Assembly (NCBI RefSeq): GCF_003086295.3
Contig: NC_092044.1
Location: 253,001 to 317,000, forward strand
Length of the DNA: 64,000 nucleotides
Direction of reading: 5' to 3'
Source: Arachis hypogaea
Lineage: Eukaryota; Streptophyta; Magnoliopsida; Fabales; Fabaceae
This document shows, in pieces, positions 45,761-57,631 of this stretch. The notes beneath the pieces were generated by a model. That model ran no database searches. It saw nothing but the letters and a program-made list of their open reading frames with translations, and was not told the origin of the DNA. Each line of letters starts with the position of its first letter. The first letter of the stretch is position 1. A program made the position numbers and the translations under genes.

Positions 45761-46119
45761 GTGAAATTGAAAAACACAAATTTGATGTTGAAAGAATTTC
45801 AAAAACGATAAGAAGTTACTTTCATAAACAATAACGACATAATAATATTGACTAATTTTAAAAGTTATATCACAAACGAATAAAACATACTACATCACAA
45901 TGGCTAATTTTGTAATGTGGTTAGCATTTTAAATTTTTTAAATAAAAATAAGCAATCCAACCAAAAATTATTTTGTAAAGTGTAAAAATATTAATTTATT
46001 TTTTTATATAAATAAAAATAATTAATTATAATTTAATATAATAATATATTATTTTGTAAGGTGTAACAACATGAAGAGCAGGCCTTTAAATTTGTGCAAT
46101 TAAAGAAAAGATTGAATTG
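45761..46119. other. AT-rich spacer
   Basis: No coding, RNA or transposon signal seen between the plastid insert and the LTR-like repeat. Confidence 0.5.
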
Positions 46120-48560
46120 AGTTGTATAACACCTTAACTTCTAGCATGTCATGATCGTACTAAGAATAAGGCGTTACGACTCTATTTTTCTTTTATTAGC
46201 TATTTAATGTGGACCCTCTACACGTTAACTGGTCGATAGTTTTTAAGAAAAACGAAATTCCTTTTAGCTTGGTATATACTTCAAACTCAACTAAGTCAGA
46301 TAAACATATACTCACATAATTAATATTAACACATAATAATTATTCATACAAGACTTAAATACAAACCTACCCCTCTATAAAAATACAACACTTTACATAA
46401 TCAAGGGCGAGGGAAAATAAACCCAAAAGCAACTAGCCAAACAAGCCTTCTATTCGTCAGTAGCTTTTCAATTAGCCATCCTGTCTGTACCTTTGAAAGG
46501 GTCTTTTTAAAATTTTGGGGTGAGAACAAAGCCACACGTTCTCAGTAGGGAACGTGAACGCCGCAATAAATAGAGTAAATACAAATAGCTACTTCATATC
46601 ATAAAAACAATTTCACTTAAATCAGTTTTAAATTCCTTTCTTTAAATCACGTTACTTAAACAAAATCCCAGTCACATTAACAATTCCTTATCCATAAACA
46701 ACATTCCTAAATACATTATTAAGACCACAATACAAGTAAAATATCCATCAAGCACACAAGCAAATCACCAAAACAATAGCACAATCACAAATAAACAAAA
46801 TAAAGCAAACACAATCAAATGTAAATGCGCAAACAAGATGATGCATGCCTGTTCCTAGCGCAGGCCATGAGCTCATGCGTCGGTTGTCTATCCGCAACCC
46901 GACGTTACTCGGAGTGAACCCCGAATATGGTTCCTTTACTGTGTCAGTTAGACACCTTGGCCTCACGGTTATCCGTGTCAATTAGGTTTCATTATAATAA
47001 CATTTTAATGTGTATCACAGTAAGAAACAGTGCTATCAGTTAGGCAAACATTCCTGCATTAGCGATCTCAAGCTATCAATTAGCCGGACACTTTCGCATT
47101 AGCAGTTTGGCACAAGGCCCGTTTAACATACAATTCTCATTTATTTATTTCATTCATTACTTCCCTTTTTTTTCCCTCTAAGTATCGTTTCCATTATGCC
47201 TCCACTTCACCTTACAGCTAAGCATACCTCCGCATCACCAAGAAGCTAAAAGTACCTCCGCATCACCGTGAAACTAGGCGTACCTCCGCATCACCTTTTA
47301 ACTTTAAACGTATCCTATGGATAACTTACACACCTTTGTTTAACTAAGTTCATACATTCTACCAAATTTGGACATATCATTTGGGTCTAAGCCAAATTTT
47401 ACCACATTTAGATTAGAATTGAATTAGATAGCCAACTTAATAAAATTTGCTGCTGCACTAAAGAGAATTCAGGAAAAATACAGCAAGCAGCCCTGTTTTT
47501 GATAAATTTGTAATAAATTCAATTCTAATCCATTACTTCTAAATTTTGGCGAGGATATACTTAACATAAATTTTAGGACAAATAAATTTCAAATCCATAG
47601 CACCTCGTTTGGTAAATTAAAAGTCAATTGGAAGTGCTGCCCTGTTACTTTAAATTAGTTCTGCATTTTCTGTGAACAACCCAACTTCCAAGGGACATAA
47701 CTAACTCTACAAAATAGCAATGGATATGAAATTCATACTCACTTAAAATAGATTGATAGATCTTTAAAATACGTTTGGAAGCAACTCAAAATTCCAAATA
47801 AATCAAAAGTTATAGGGTTTGGAAGTTGGGACTGCAGAACCAGAAAACCAAAAAATTCTGCAGCAACCACTAAAGTTCAAAAACTCGTATCTTCCAAACC
47901 ACTTGGTAAAATTTCCTAAATTTTTTTGGAGTAATATTGACTTATTGAAATTTGATAAAAAAAAATGGGTTGGTTTGAAAATAATATCCAGATTACTCCC
48001 AGTTTTTATTTTAAGTTGCTGTCCAAAGTGTTTAGAAATTTCTGCAACAAGGCTTCTTAATTTTCACTAACCAAATTTAATCCTCTAGGTTTCCAACTTA
48101 TACCAACCAACCATTCCCATTACTCATCACCATATCTACTTAAATTATGTTATAACCCTGCCCTAAAACTTCAGTTCCACACACCTATCAGAAATTTACA
48201 TGCTTTATATAAGATATTCACACTTTTATAGCATTAGAAATCTGCATTAAGTAATTTTAATAACCTTTCATACCAAACTTTATATTCAAGCCTAAAATTT
48301 CTCTAAAACCACAATTCTAACTTTTTTTTGACTAACCAAAGTTGTCCAAGAACTTTTAATTCAGTATATCACAACATTCATTCTTCAACATCTCATCTAT
48401 AACAACATATCTTAAGTTATGATTCATCAAATGAATTTTCAGCAACTATAGCAATATTCCATACACAAAATTATCATCAACAAGTACTAGCAGCAAGGAC
48501 AACTTCAAAATACACAACATCATCAATAATCACTACATTAAATCATTAAACCAATCACCA
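46120..48560. mobile_element. Large LTR-like repeat, possibly a solo LTR
   Basis: About 2.4 kb without gag or pol coding. Shares 'catgatcgtacta', 'aaatacaaacctacccctct', 'ggcgagggaaaa' and 'ctcagtagggaacgtgaac' phrases with the fragment at 25620-26313, so it is a dispersed family. Length and lack of coding fit a solo LTR of a Ty3-type element, but I could not place TG..CA ends or a target duplication. Confidence 0.5.
47195..47310 (+). repeat. Short minisatellite inside the LTR-like repeat
   Basis: ACCTCCGCATCACC occurs three times (near 47227, 47255 and 47284), with a diverged fourth 'gcctccacttcacc' at about 47199, at a period of about 28 bp. Confidence 0.8.
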
Positions 48561-48572
48561 ATTACAACTATA

Positions 48573-49140
48573 ATTCAGAGCGATTAAAAAATGTCTTTCC
48601 CTATTTAGCTCCTCAACTATGATACCAAAAATTTTCTAATTTGACATAACTTGAATTTAGAATCCCTTAAGTTGAATTAGGAACTGTTTCTTTCTCTGCT
48701 TTTTAATAGCTTCTGCTTGCAAAACTTCTTCTACTATTGTACTTGAATGTATCTTTCTTGGTTCAGTTGGTTGAAAAGAAAAGAAAAAAGAAATTGTCTC
48801 TTTGTGTGTGTGTGTTATTCTCCTTCCATATTTAGCCCGTCTTAATCTTTGAAGACTCTGGTTGATTCCTCTTCTACTTTTAAAGGCTATATTTTCTTGC
48901 CTATGGACGACTGATTGGTAAGTTTATTATTTTTTGGCTGAGAAATGCATGGATGCGGCCTTTGCTCAGTTGCTGATTCAAGTGACATATGGCGATGAAC
49001 TTACTTACCATTTCTTTTTCTTATATATCTCTAGTTTGCAGTGTTCCGACTCTGTATGCATCATCAAGTTATAGTTTTTTTAATTGATTTATACCTTAAA
49101 TCTTTGTATATTCATGCAGTATTTTAATTGATTTATACTC
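48573..49140 (+). pseudogene. Gene A fragment, copy D (intron 4 to intron 6)
   Basis: Matches gene A from within intron 4 (about 15233) into intron 6 (about 16000). Exon 5 is gone, together with flanking intron, joined at 'aatctt|tgaagactctgg'. Exon 6 survives with about 14 bases missing after 'ttttcttg'. Exons 7-8 are absent. It begins within about 15 bp of the LTR-like repeat's end. Confidence 0.85.
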
Positions 49141-49784
49141 ATTTTTGTTTTTGTAAATTAACTTGACATATATTAATTCTTTTACATCTTAAAAAGATAA
49201 GAAATATAATCCAATAATATTAAATTAATGCACGAAATAAAATCAACACACTTAATATTGTTACATCTTTTTTTTATAACATAAAATTAAGGTAGAAACA
49301 CAAGCACAGTTAACTTTATGTAAAGTTGATAATTAACAATAGTTAGATAATTTAATAGATTTAACTAAATTGTGATTTAACGCTAATATACAAAGCTAAC
49401 GAAAGTGCATTATTCTGCAAAACCCACCCTAAATAGTTTGGAATCATATATGACCCTATTATTCCTCTGCTGAAGATTTCCAATTATGGGAACTTCATGT
49501 TCATAAGAAAGGCTTGCAAATGGGAAACAAACTTTTGATTTTGAAGCACCATCACCCTCATCAATCATGATCAATGTTCCAGATGGATCCACGTTAAGCT
49601 TAGCATGATTATCACCCTCAAAGTACATTCTTATGGTAGGCACTTTCACTTGTTGAATCCCGGTTAGATCAAAACATGTGTCAAGGATTGCAACCCCAGG
49701 AACTTGAGGGTAACCTTGAAATTGTCTCAAGAATCCTTCCTTCAATGCGTTGTAGATTGATGGAGGCAACCTTGTAATCACCGT

Positions 49785-50345
49785 GAAAATAATGAGTCAA
49801 TATTCGGCAACATATAGATTTTCAATTGTATAATTAGAACGTAGATACGGTTTTGGCAATGTGAATAATTTTATACTTCGCGGATGCAGCATTACGTTAA
49901 AAATGACACTATAGATTATTAGGTTAAAAATGATATGAAAATTAGATGTAGTTAATTTTAACTTTATGTAAAGTTAATAATTGAGTTATTAAATAATTTG
50001 ATAAATTTAGTTAAATTATTATTTAACAATTTTTAACTATTAATTTTACTTAAAATTAACTATATCTAAATTTTTATTTAAAAATATTATAAACATGTGT
50101 TACAGATAAATATGATAGATTATTACACACGTGGTTATTAGTAATGACCATTATTATAAGAATATATAATTATAACGACAATTTTTATTTTATTTTTTCA
50201 CTAGATGAATTTAGGACAATATATACGACATTACTGTATCATTTTTTTTAGAGCATGATATTATGATTGTTATGAAATTATATTGGTCCATCTTTCATTC
50301 TTTCTATCTTATCTGCATCGCTTCTTTTAGATTTTGCAAATTGTG
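49785..50345. repeat. Dispersed repeat, copy 2
   Basis: Counterpart of 480-1110. It lies exactly between the second and third protease remnants and replaces the DSG-coding part. It could be inserted DNA, or an intron shared by two relic protease copies. Confidence 0.6.
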
Positions 50346-50470
50346 GGACTTCTACACATTCTTTGGTTTGCAAATTGTAGAGATTGACATGGTTTTGAAT
50401 TGCAAGGAACTGATTGATATAAATGAGAGGTAGATGGTTTGAACAAAGATTCCTTTTGATTGTAACATGA

Positions 50471-51264
50471 TTTGTAAGTAGGGATGTCAACGGGAAAGGC
50501 GGGATGGGGGATGCCTTCCTATTATCTATTCCCGTTTCTAGATTTGCTTCCTGTCTCTATTTCCGTTTTTCGTCGTGGGAGAATATTGCTTACCATTTTC
50601 ATTCTCTACAGAGCCCCATTCTTTGTGGGGACCTCATTCCCTATCTATCTGATAGTTCTAACTAACTATTAATTTCCATATGAATAGAGTTGCAAATATC
50701 CATCCTATACAAAAACAGCAAGATTTTATACAAAAAAGTCTAAACGACAAGATGGTGACTTCTTTCGAAATGACGCAGTGGAGGGATGCAATGACGAGCC
50801 AAAAGACAAAGCAATGGATGAGGTGGGAGACGTAAGAATAGAGAGGAGAATGGACACGACGACAAAGTTACGAAAAGGAACACCACAAATAGAGAGTACG
50901 ACGCAGTGAGGATGATGGCACAGTGAAGTGTGATAATGCGGCGAGAAGAGAGAGTAACGAGGGGGTGGCTGCAGAGAGGTTGGATGGAGTATGAACAGCG
51001 TTAGGGATCTCTGAATTGAAGAATGATTATGCAAATGAGGATTAGGATAATTCAATTATTAAAGACAATTCAATAAATTTATGAATTTCGAAGATTAATG
51101 AGACGAGGCGGGATCCCCGTTCGAGTCCCCATGCCTGTCTCGGGAGAATTGTGTCTCCCGTTTCTATCATCGCAAAAATTTTTTTCTCATAATCGAATTT
51201 TCATTTGAAACAGTCCCGACAAAAGTTTTCGCGTCTCGAGAAATTTTGACATCCTATTTGCAGG
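50471..51264. mobile_element. hAT-like MITE inside the aspartic-protease relic
   Basis: The element spans 50479-51256 (778 bp). The left end TAGGGATGTCAACGGG and right end, read inward, TAGGATGTCAAA are imperfect terminal inverted repeats. An 8-bp target duplication (TTTGTAAG at 50471-50478, TTTGCAGG at 51257-51264, 6/8 matching) fits the hAT superfamily. Protease coding continues across it in the same frame, apart from one lost base, proving the insertion point. No transposase. Confidence 0.82.
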
Positions 51265-51561
51265 TTCACATTGGACCTATGATAGGTCACTTCCGGTGTC
51301 AACTATCATTGTTCTTTTTTTATTACCTAATTCTAAAGTCACTAAATAGTTTAATATGTCAAAGTTTTGACCAAGATTCAGTGGAATTTGGGATTTTATT
51401 GAAGCTTCTAATAACAAGTTTTGGTTACTACTAGACAATGACGCCATTCTTCCAAACATGTTTTGATTGAAACGAACACGAAGATCATCAAGCATCATTC
51501 TTTTCTTCCAATAATCAATTTTCATTTCTTCTGGTGGTGGACACTCTTCTTGCTCCTTCAT

Positions 51562-53453
51562 TTTTAATATGATCGCCCCATTTTTCCGTCCTAATCAAAA
51601 GAATTTAGATTGAATTTACTGCAGTTTCGTAATACAATTATATTGGGTGTACATTAAAATTAACTATTAGAATAAAATATATATTAAAAATAAATTAAAT
51701 TATTTATATATTTATATAAATACATAATAATTAATTTTAGTATGTAAATAATATTTTTTATTATATATTATACATGTTATCCTCTACTTAAAAGAATTAA
51801 ATGTGGAGTAATACTCACAAACAAACAGAAGTGTACATTGGCTTTCATAATATCTAAATTATTTGACATTTTTATATTTTATAGATCATAGTATTATGCA
51901 TCATTAAATTGTTTATTCCAAAACTTTAAATAAATAAAAATACATAAATAATTATATCTAATATAATTTTTTATATACAAAACTTTCTTTTATCTTGAAG
52001 CATAGATTTTCTATTTTTTATGTATTGTACTAATTTTTTAAAAATAAAATTAAAATTAAAAATTTCATTGAAGAATCAACACCTTCCAATCTTACACCAC
52101 TTTATTTATTGTGTGGTTAATTACCACTCTATTTCATTCTGTGGTTCCTCGTAGCTCACTTATTTATTACGGTCCTTTAAGATCGTGACACGTCACTGAT
52201 ATTATTTGGTGCCACTTCCATATCTTCTTGCTTCCTAACGCAGCCTCCATTCTCATTTTCTTGGTTTCAAATTCTAAAACCTTTAATTTGATTTTGTAGA
52301 AAGACGTAGCTTTGGACAATACCTTACTATCTACGTTTTTTGACATTTTTGTTATTTTGCTTCAACATTACCATAAATAGATTTAACTTTGCTATGTTTC
52401 AAAAATGTTTGAAAAGTCACAAAAAAAAGGTTTAAAGTAATTTAACTTTTTTTTTTGTATTTTAACTATTACTTATTTTATTTTCTATTTTTAATAACTA
52501 TTAGAATAATTAAATAATATTAAATGTAATGAATATATAATAATATATAGTAACAGCTACATGAATTGAAAGGTATGTTTTGACTTAAAGAAAAATAAAG
52601 GTCTGCACGATCTGCTTTTATTACATTATTAGAATGAAGAAAATAATAATAACAAGCTATCTTATTGCAACTTTTAATATTAAAAGTAAAATATAAAAAA
52701 AAATGGTATTCTAGTTTGAATTATAACTAGTTAATCAATGGTTTCATTTTTTAATTAATTAATTTATTTTTTGGTACGTACATGAACCAAAATTGAATTA
52801 TAACTAGTTAATCGAGGAAATTGAATGGTTCCACGTGGAGAAGTGCCCTATGATCCATTCAGCTCAACCAGATATTTTTCCCACTTTCAACCAAAACCAA
52901 CCACTTCTAATATTCAATCTAAGGATAATTTCGGTATTCACTGCAATTTGAACATGTGAAATATTTGACGGTGCGAAAACAAAAGCGGTATTAAAAGAAA
53001 TAAATAATCAAAATATATTTTTGGAACAAAAATTATTTTTAATATAAAAATAAAGTTAATATTTTAATTAAATATTAATATTTAAGATATAATATTGTAT
53101 TATAGATATACGTAAAATATGTATTGATCAAAATATTAAAACGATTAATTGATTCTCTTGGTAATTATTATTTATTTGATTAATGATAAAATTATTTATC
53201 TTTACATTACTTGAAACATCTCAAATTCTTTTGATTCTTATTCCTTTATATGAGTCGAAGCATCTCACGTTCTTTTTATTCTTATTCTTTTTTTTATACA
53301 TATATACATGTTTATTTAAGTATCTATTTATTTTTGTAGTAGATTTTTTTTTAGTTTTAGTAATAAATTTATTTGTATTTTTTTTTGTATAGATCAAGAG
53401 GTCTTTTTATTCGAGAATGTACTAATTTTTCATGGGTCAATATCCAATCATGA

Positions 53454-53454
<1 letters not shown>
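51562..53454. other. AT-rich intergenic DNA, no gene seen
   Basis: The missing 5' exon or signal peptide of the protease relic would be expected just right of 51562 and is not recognisable. The rest has no coding or clear transposon ends. Confidence 0.5.

Positions 53455-53506
<52 letters not shown>
53455..53506 (+). repeat. (TA)n microsatellite
   Basis: Pure TA run; a second run lies at about 53590-53620, on the other side of the SINE-like unit. Confidence 0.95.
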
Positions 53507-53510
<4 letters not shown>

Positions 53511-53587
53511 AATGAGTAATAGCTCAAATAACATAATCTTCTTATACTCAATTAAGAGGTTGTGGGTTCGAGTCTCCTATCTTTGGT

Positions 53588-53590
<3 letters not shown>
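53507..53590 (+). mobile_element. tRNA-related SINE fragment
   Basis: Box A-like AGTAATAGCTCAAATAACATAATC, written here only by position (53514-53537), and a good box B, GGTTGTGGGTTCGAGTCTCC (53560-53579), about 45 bp apart, as in a tRNA-derived SINE head. It sits between two TA tracts, and SINE tails of TA repeats are known. No target duplication can be read in the TA runs. Confidence 0.6.
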
Positions 53591-53628
<38 letters not shown>

Positions 53629-53719
53629 TTTATTTGAGTTCTAATTTCTATTTATAAAAGTGATTGTCAAGATGGGATTGAAACTGATTGATTGACAACT
53701 GAGTTTTTTAATTAGATTA

Positions 53720-54644
53720 CATGTTTAGGATACCAAATCATATTCTTAAATTGAAAAAAGATGCTCCTATTATTTTGCTAAGGAACATAAATCAGGCAAA
53801 TAAATTGTTTAATGGAACTCGACTTATTGTTCAAGATCTTGGAGACAATATTATTGGTGCTGAAATTGTGTCTGGAAATAACATTGGTCACAAAGTTTTT
53901 ATTCCTTGGATGAATTTAGTTCTGGTATTCTTTTTAAATTTTAGTGCAGGCAGTTTTCAATTAGTCTTTGCTTTGGGATGACTATTAATAAGAATTAAGG
54001 GCAAACTTTATCTTTGGTTGGTATTTATCTTCAACGAGCAATTTTTTTTCATGGGCAGTTATATGTTGTGATATCTAAAGTGACAATAAGATCAAAATTG
54101 AAGATATTATTGTCTAATAAAGATGATAACTATTGGAACTCCACATCTAATGTTGTGTATAAGAAAGTATTTAAATATAATTTGGTAAGTGGATTATTTA
54201 ACAGAATTCTTTGTTTAGTATATTTTTTTCCATATCCTATAGATTCTACTTTTCCCTAATTCTTATTGTCTTTTGCGTTTGGAGTTCGTTTTGTTCCATA
54301 TACCCTAAATTCTATATTTGGCTATCGTTTAAAAGAAGAGTCGTGGATCTACTGGCTGAGTGTACTTTATTGATATGCAGGTCTAACATTGCTGACAATG
54401 GATTTGGATTAGGGTTTGGATTAGAGTGTTGTTGATGATGATCACCACCTTATTAGAGGGAAACAAATATATTTAAAAAGTTCTACTATTATTGTTTTAG
54501 TTCAGTTGTATTTGTTTGATGTCTATTTTAAAACATAAAATTTTTTATACTAATGTAAAAAGTAATAATACAAGAAAATAAAAAAATGATCTTATGTCGT
54601 GAATAAAAATTTTTTATCCGTGCGTTGCATAGGTCTTCTGCTAG
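53720..54644 (+). pseudogene. Helitron 3' remnant with helicase C-terminus
   Basis: PIF1-like helicase C-terminal coding: LKKDAPIILLRNINQANKLF...NGTRLIVQDLGDNIIGAEIVSG (53745-53880), broken near 53935-53985, then FHGQLYVVISKVTIRSKLKIL (about 54048-54110). It parallels the 61.9-62.35 kb copy. 3' of it lies a degenerate terminal hairpin (CCGTGC GTT GCATAGG, about 54618-54633), then CTAG at 54641-54644, the Helitron end, followed by T. Frameshifts make it dead. Confidence 0.8.
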
Positions 54645-55517
54645 TAATAAAAAAGAAAAAGAAAGAAAAAAAATGCAGAAAAAGGGAGAGAACAAGAAAA
54701 AGATACTATGATGATGATAATGAAGGAAGATGAAAAAAAGAAAGAAGAACGCAAAAAAAAAAAAGGTGGATACTACAATGAAGATGGCAAAAATATCTTC
54801 TTATAAAGATGCTTTGATTAAAAGTGTGGTTTATTTATTTAGCCACACTTTAAACAAAAATAACACTTTTATAAATATCAAAATTCAACCATACAATCCA
54901 TCATCCAAGGGTCAAAAAGAAATATATTCATATGAAGACAATTATAAAATTTTCATTGTAGTATCCACAAAAAAAAAAAAAATACGCGTAAATAAACTTG
55001 ACTTGATTTAACTTAGTTAAAAAAGCCTTAGTTATCTAGCATTTTTTTTTTCGATATCAAGTGAATATATATATTTCAAAAGATAATAGATTGACTAAGT
55101 AATACCTGTTATGTTAGGTATGAGTTATTTAAACTAATTAATTTAAATATATTTTGATAAGTTTTATAAAAATAAAATTTAATTCTTTTGTAGATGTAAT
55201 AGGATTTTTAATTGAAAAATTTAAAAATTTTCATACTAGAACTTAATAAGTTATATAGTGAGTTAAAATAATTGTGAAAATATTTTTAGTTTTGATATCT
55301 ATGAGTTATGTTATTTTTAATTGTTTTATCTTTTTTATTGAAAAATAAAAAATTAATATATTCAAAAATATATAACAAAAAATTTGAAAGATATTTTATT
55401 TTTGCTGTTATAATGTGTTAACAAAATGTCTAAATATATTAATTATTTTAGTGCATGAATTAGTTCAAATGAACTTTATTTCGGACCGAGAGAAGGATTA
55501 TACGTTTTTATTCTTCG
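54645..55517 (+). repeat. Array spacer, copy 3 (left part)
   Basis: Resumes exactly after the Helitron end with purine-rich DNA homologous to 19890-20530 and 24970-25570. Similarity stops at 'ggattatacgttttt' (about 55517). The continuation found in unit 1 (TA run, 'ttctagtttaacagcctacaaagtac') appears only at about 63100. Confidence 0.75.
54766..54968. mobile_element. 203-bp MITE with perfect 17-bp TIR and internal hairpin
   Basis: GTGGATACTACAATGAA at 54766-54782 and its exact reverse complement at 54952-54968. The element lies in an A-run; the other spacer copies lack it, giving an empty-site comparison. The interior holds a second inverted repeat, AAAGTGTGG (54821-54829) with CCACACTTT (54843-54851). 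The small open frame here is accidental. Confidence 0.88.
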
Positions 55518-56416
55518 TCCTTTGATTTAGATTGTCTTAACTTTATTATCCTTATATTATATACATTAAATTATCATGAAATACAACGAATTTTACTGTA
55601 TCTTGAAAAAAAAAGGTGGTTATAGAATATAAATAACATGTCTTTGTATAAAACATAACACAGTGAGAATAAGAGTGTTGATAAAAATCTTTATAGTAAT
55701 ACAAATGGGGAGCTCATTTGCTGACGTGGCGCTCATACGTTGAGTTTGGGAGTTTATTTGCTTACGTGTCGTTACTAGAAATTTTTAGATTTATATTTAT
55801 AAATTATAAATTATTATTTACTCAGGTTGTTATTTTCAAATTTTAAGTTTGGGTTGTTTTACTTAGGTTGTTATTTTTTAAATTTTAAATTGTTTTATTT
55901 GTTTGGATTATTTTACTTATGCTGTTATTTTTTAAATTTTAAATTATTTTATTTAAGTTGTTATTTTTTAAATTTTATTTAGATTGTTCTTTTTTATATT
56001 TTAACGCTATTTTTTAAAAATCTGTTAATTCTTTTTAGCATAATTTTTTAAAATTTTATTGATTTTTTTTAAATTGTAGCTATATAAATTCTTTTAAAGA
56101 AATTTAGAGTTTTAAAAAAATTTACGTTAATTATTCTTCGGTTGTTACATACTAATATTACAATAAATAAATATTTACGTTAGTTTAGAATTTTTAAATT
56201 ATTATTTATTTAAGTTGTTATTTTTAAATTTTAAATTTGGGTTGTTTAACTTAGTTTGTTGTTTTTTAAATTTTAAATTAAAGTCAACCAAATTTTAAAA
56301 AATTTAGTTATGATACAACTATAAAAGGATAAGTTATGAGAGATGTAAAGCACCACAATTTAAAGTACATCAATCCCTTTCTTTACATATATCCAAAATC
56401 TCCCTACTTATTCCAA
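55518..56416. other. Left part of the DNA inserted in spacer copy 3
   Basis: AT-rich; a phrase 'ttaagttgttattttttaaattt' recurs several times at 55820-56280. It may contain the 5' end of the Helitron, which I could not define. Confidence 0.45.
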
Positions 56417-57631
56417 TGGCTGATATTCACAAAATTGCTAACATCAATCCTACGATCTACAATTTGTGTGTACGTATACGAGTGATATGGTTATGGACAC
56501 TATCAAGTTACGAAAATTCTCCATTGCCATACTCAATTGAGATGGTTTGACTCAATGAAGACGCGAGTTTTCTACTAATATCCTTTTATTCATGACGCCA
56601 AAGTTATTTATTTATTTATTTAAATTAAAGTCTATGTACATTGAATTAGATATTAAATAAGTCTATATTTAACTTTTTCTTATGTTATTTTCTTTTTTAA
56701 GCAGGTATCGAATAAAACTTGGTGTCATTGATGATTCTGACTGTGCATGTTATGTAGTATTTGACAATGAGGCAAAACAAGTTTTGGAAGAGAGCTGTGT
56801 AGAGATACTTGATCCACTCCTATTGGTAAGATCTAACCAATATTTATTTCTAAAAGCATTAGTGAAGATATTTTTATTGGTACTTTTTATATTATTTATT
56901 ATTAATATATTACGTAATATCCTGTAGAAAGGAGATCTATCAGATACACCTACACTTTTACTCAACCTAATTGATAAGATCTTTCTCTTCATCATTGAAG
57001 TTCAAATATATGATATTTCATATTTTTCACCTTCTTATAAAGTTAAGAAGATGACTAATAATGTGGATCTCATAAATAAATTCAAAGAGACTCACCCTAT
57101 TCAAATTGTGAGTATATATAAGTGTACTTCTATTAAAAATTAATTTATTTTTTGCTTTCTTGGTCATTAGTAGTATCTAATTTATAAATAATAATTAATT
57201 ATAATTTTAGGATGTTGACTACACCGGTGCTTTGTTTCTAATTTCAAAGACATCCTCAATCATTGAAGGGGAGAAAGTAGAAGGTACTAAGGTATTTGTT
57301 CAAAAAATATTTTTTTTGTTTGTTCTCTCAAAATTAGATCTTAATTTTATTCAAAAATATTAGTGAGATAAAATCAAAGGTCAGAAAGAAGTCTTTAATT
57401 TAACGTGGTTTTTTGTACAGAATTTGTTGCTTGAATTCTCCATTGAAGTTGCGGCCAATGATGAATCTGAATTGTTGGAAAGTGTTATTACACCAACTAA
57501 GTGACTATCCTCGGAGTCGGAAGATTCGAAGGTGGAAGGAGATACCTCAACTTGCAAGAAGATCAAGATTGAGAAAGAAACTTGAGAATTTGGATGCACA
57601 TGTTTTGGAATCTCTTTTAGAGTCTATCTAA
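56417..57631 (+). pseudogene. RPA70-like single-strand-binding protein gene of a Helitron (decayed)
   Basis: Exons with GT..AG introns: 56417-about 56580 (MADIHKIANINPTIYN...RVIWLWTLSSYEN..., an OB-fold-type RPA N-terminus, ending with stops), 56706-56825 (RIKLGVIDDSDCACYVVFDNEAKQVLEESC), 56930-57105 (KGDLSDTPTLLLNLIDKI...VQIYDISYFSPSYKVKK), 57211-57291 (DVDYTGALFLISKTSSIIEGEKVEG) and 57421-about 57630 (LLLEFSIEVAANDESELLESVITPTK then stop). Plant Helitrons commonly carry RPA-like genes beside Rep/helicase. The missing zinc-ribbon cysteines and the stops say it is dead. Confidence 0.75.

Larger units (their letters stand above)
49410..51561 (-). pseudogene. Aspartic protease (nepenthesin/CND41-like) pseudogene
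   Basis: Three minus-strand coding remnants. 51561-about 51265: N-terminal part with the first catalytic motif VDTGSDLS, then TAG where the family has Trp (TGG), then VQCEP. 50470-50345: continues in frame after a MITE (CYNQKESLFKPSTS, PCNSKPCQSLQFANQRMC). 49781-49410: C-terminal domain (TVITRLPPSIYNALKEGF, CFDLTG, ending IYDSKLFRVGF). The second catalytic DSG, which should directly precede TVITRLPP, is missing, replaced by unrelated repeat DNA. A one-base loss sits at the cysteine just before the MITE. Plant A1 proteases of this type are secreted or plastidic; this copy is dead several times over. Confidence 0.88.

Noticed and set aside
47195..47310. CRISPR-like spaced repeats
   Set aside because: Only three or four short, diverged units in a plant repeat; an ordinary minisatellite.
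47819..48070. 83-aa frame inside the LTR-like repeat
   Set aside because: No gag/pol or other domain; no support beyond length.
53721..53981. Host PIF1 helicase gene
   Set aside because: Only the C-terminal part, frameshifted, and followed by a Helitron-type hairpin and CTAG.
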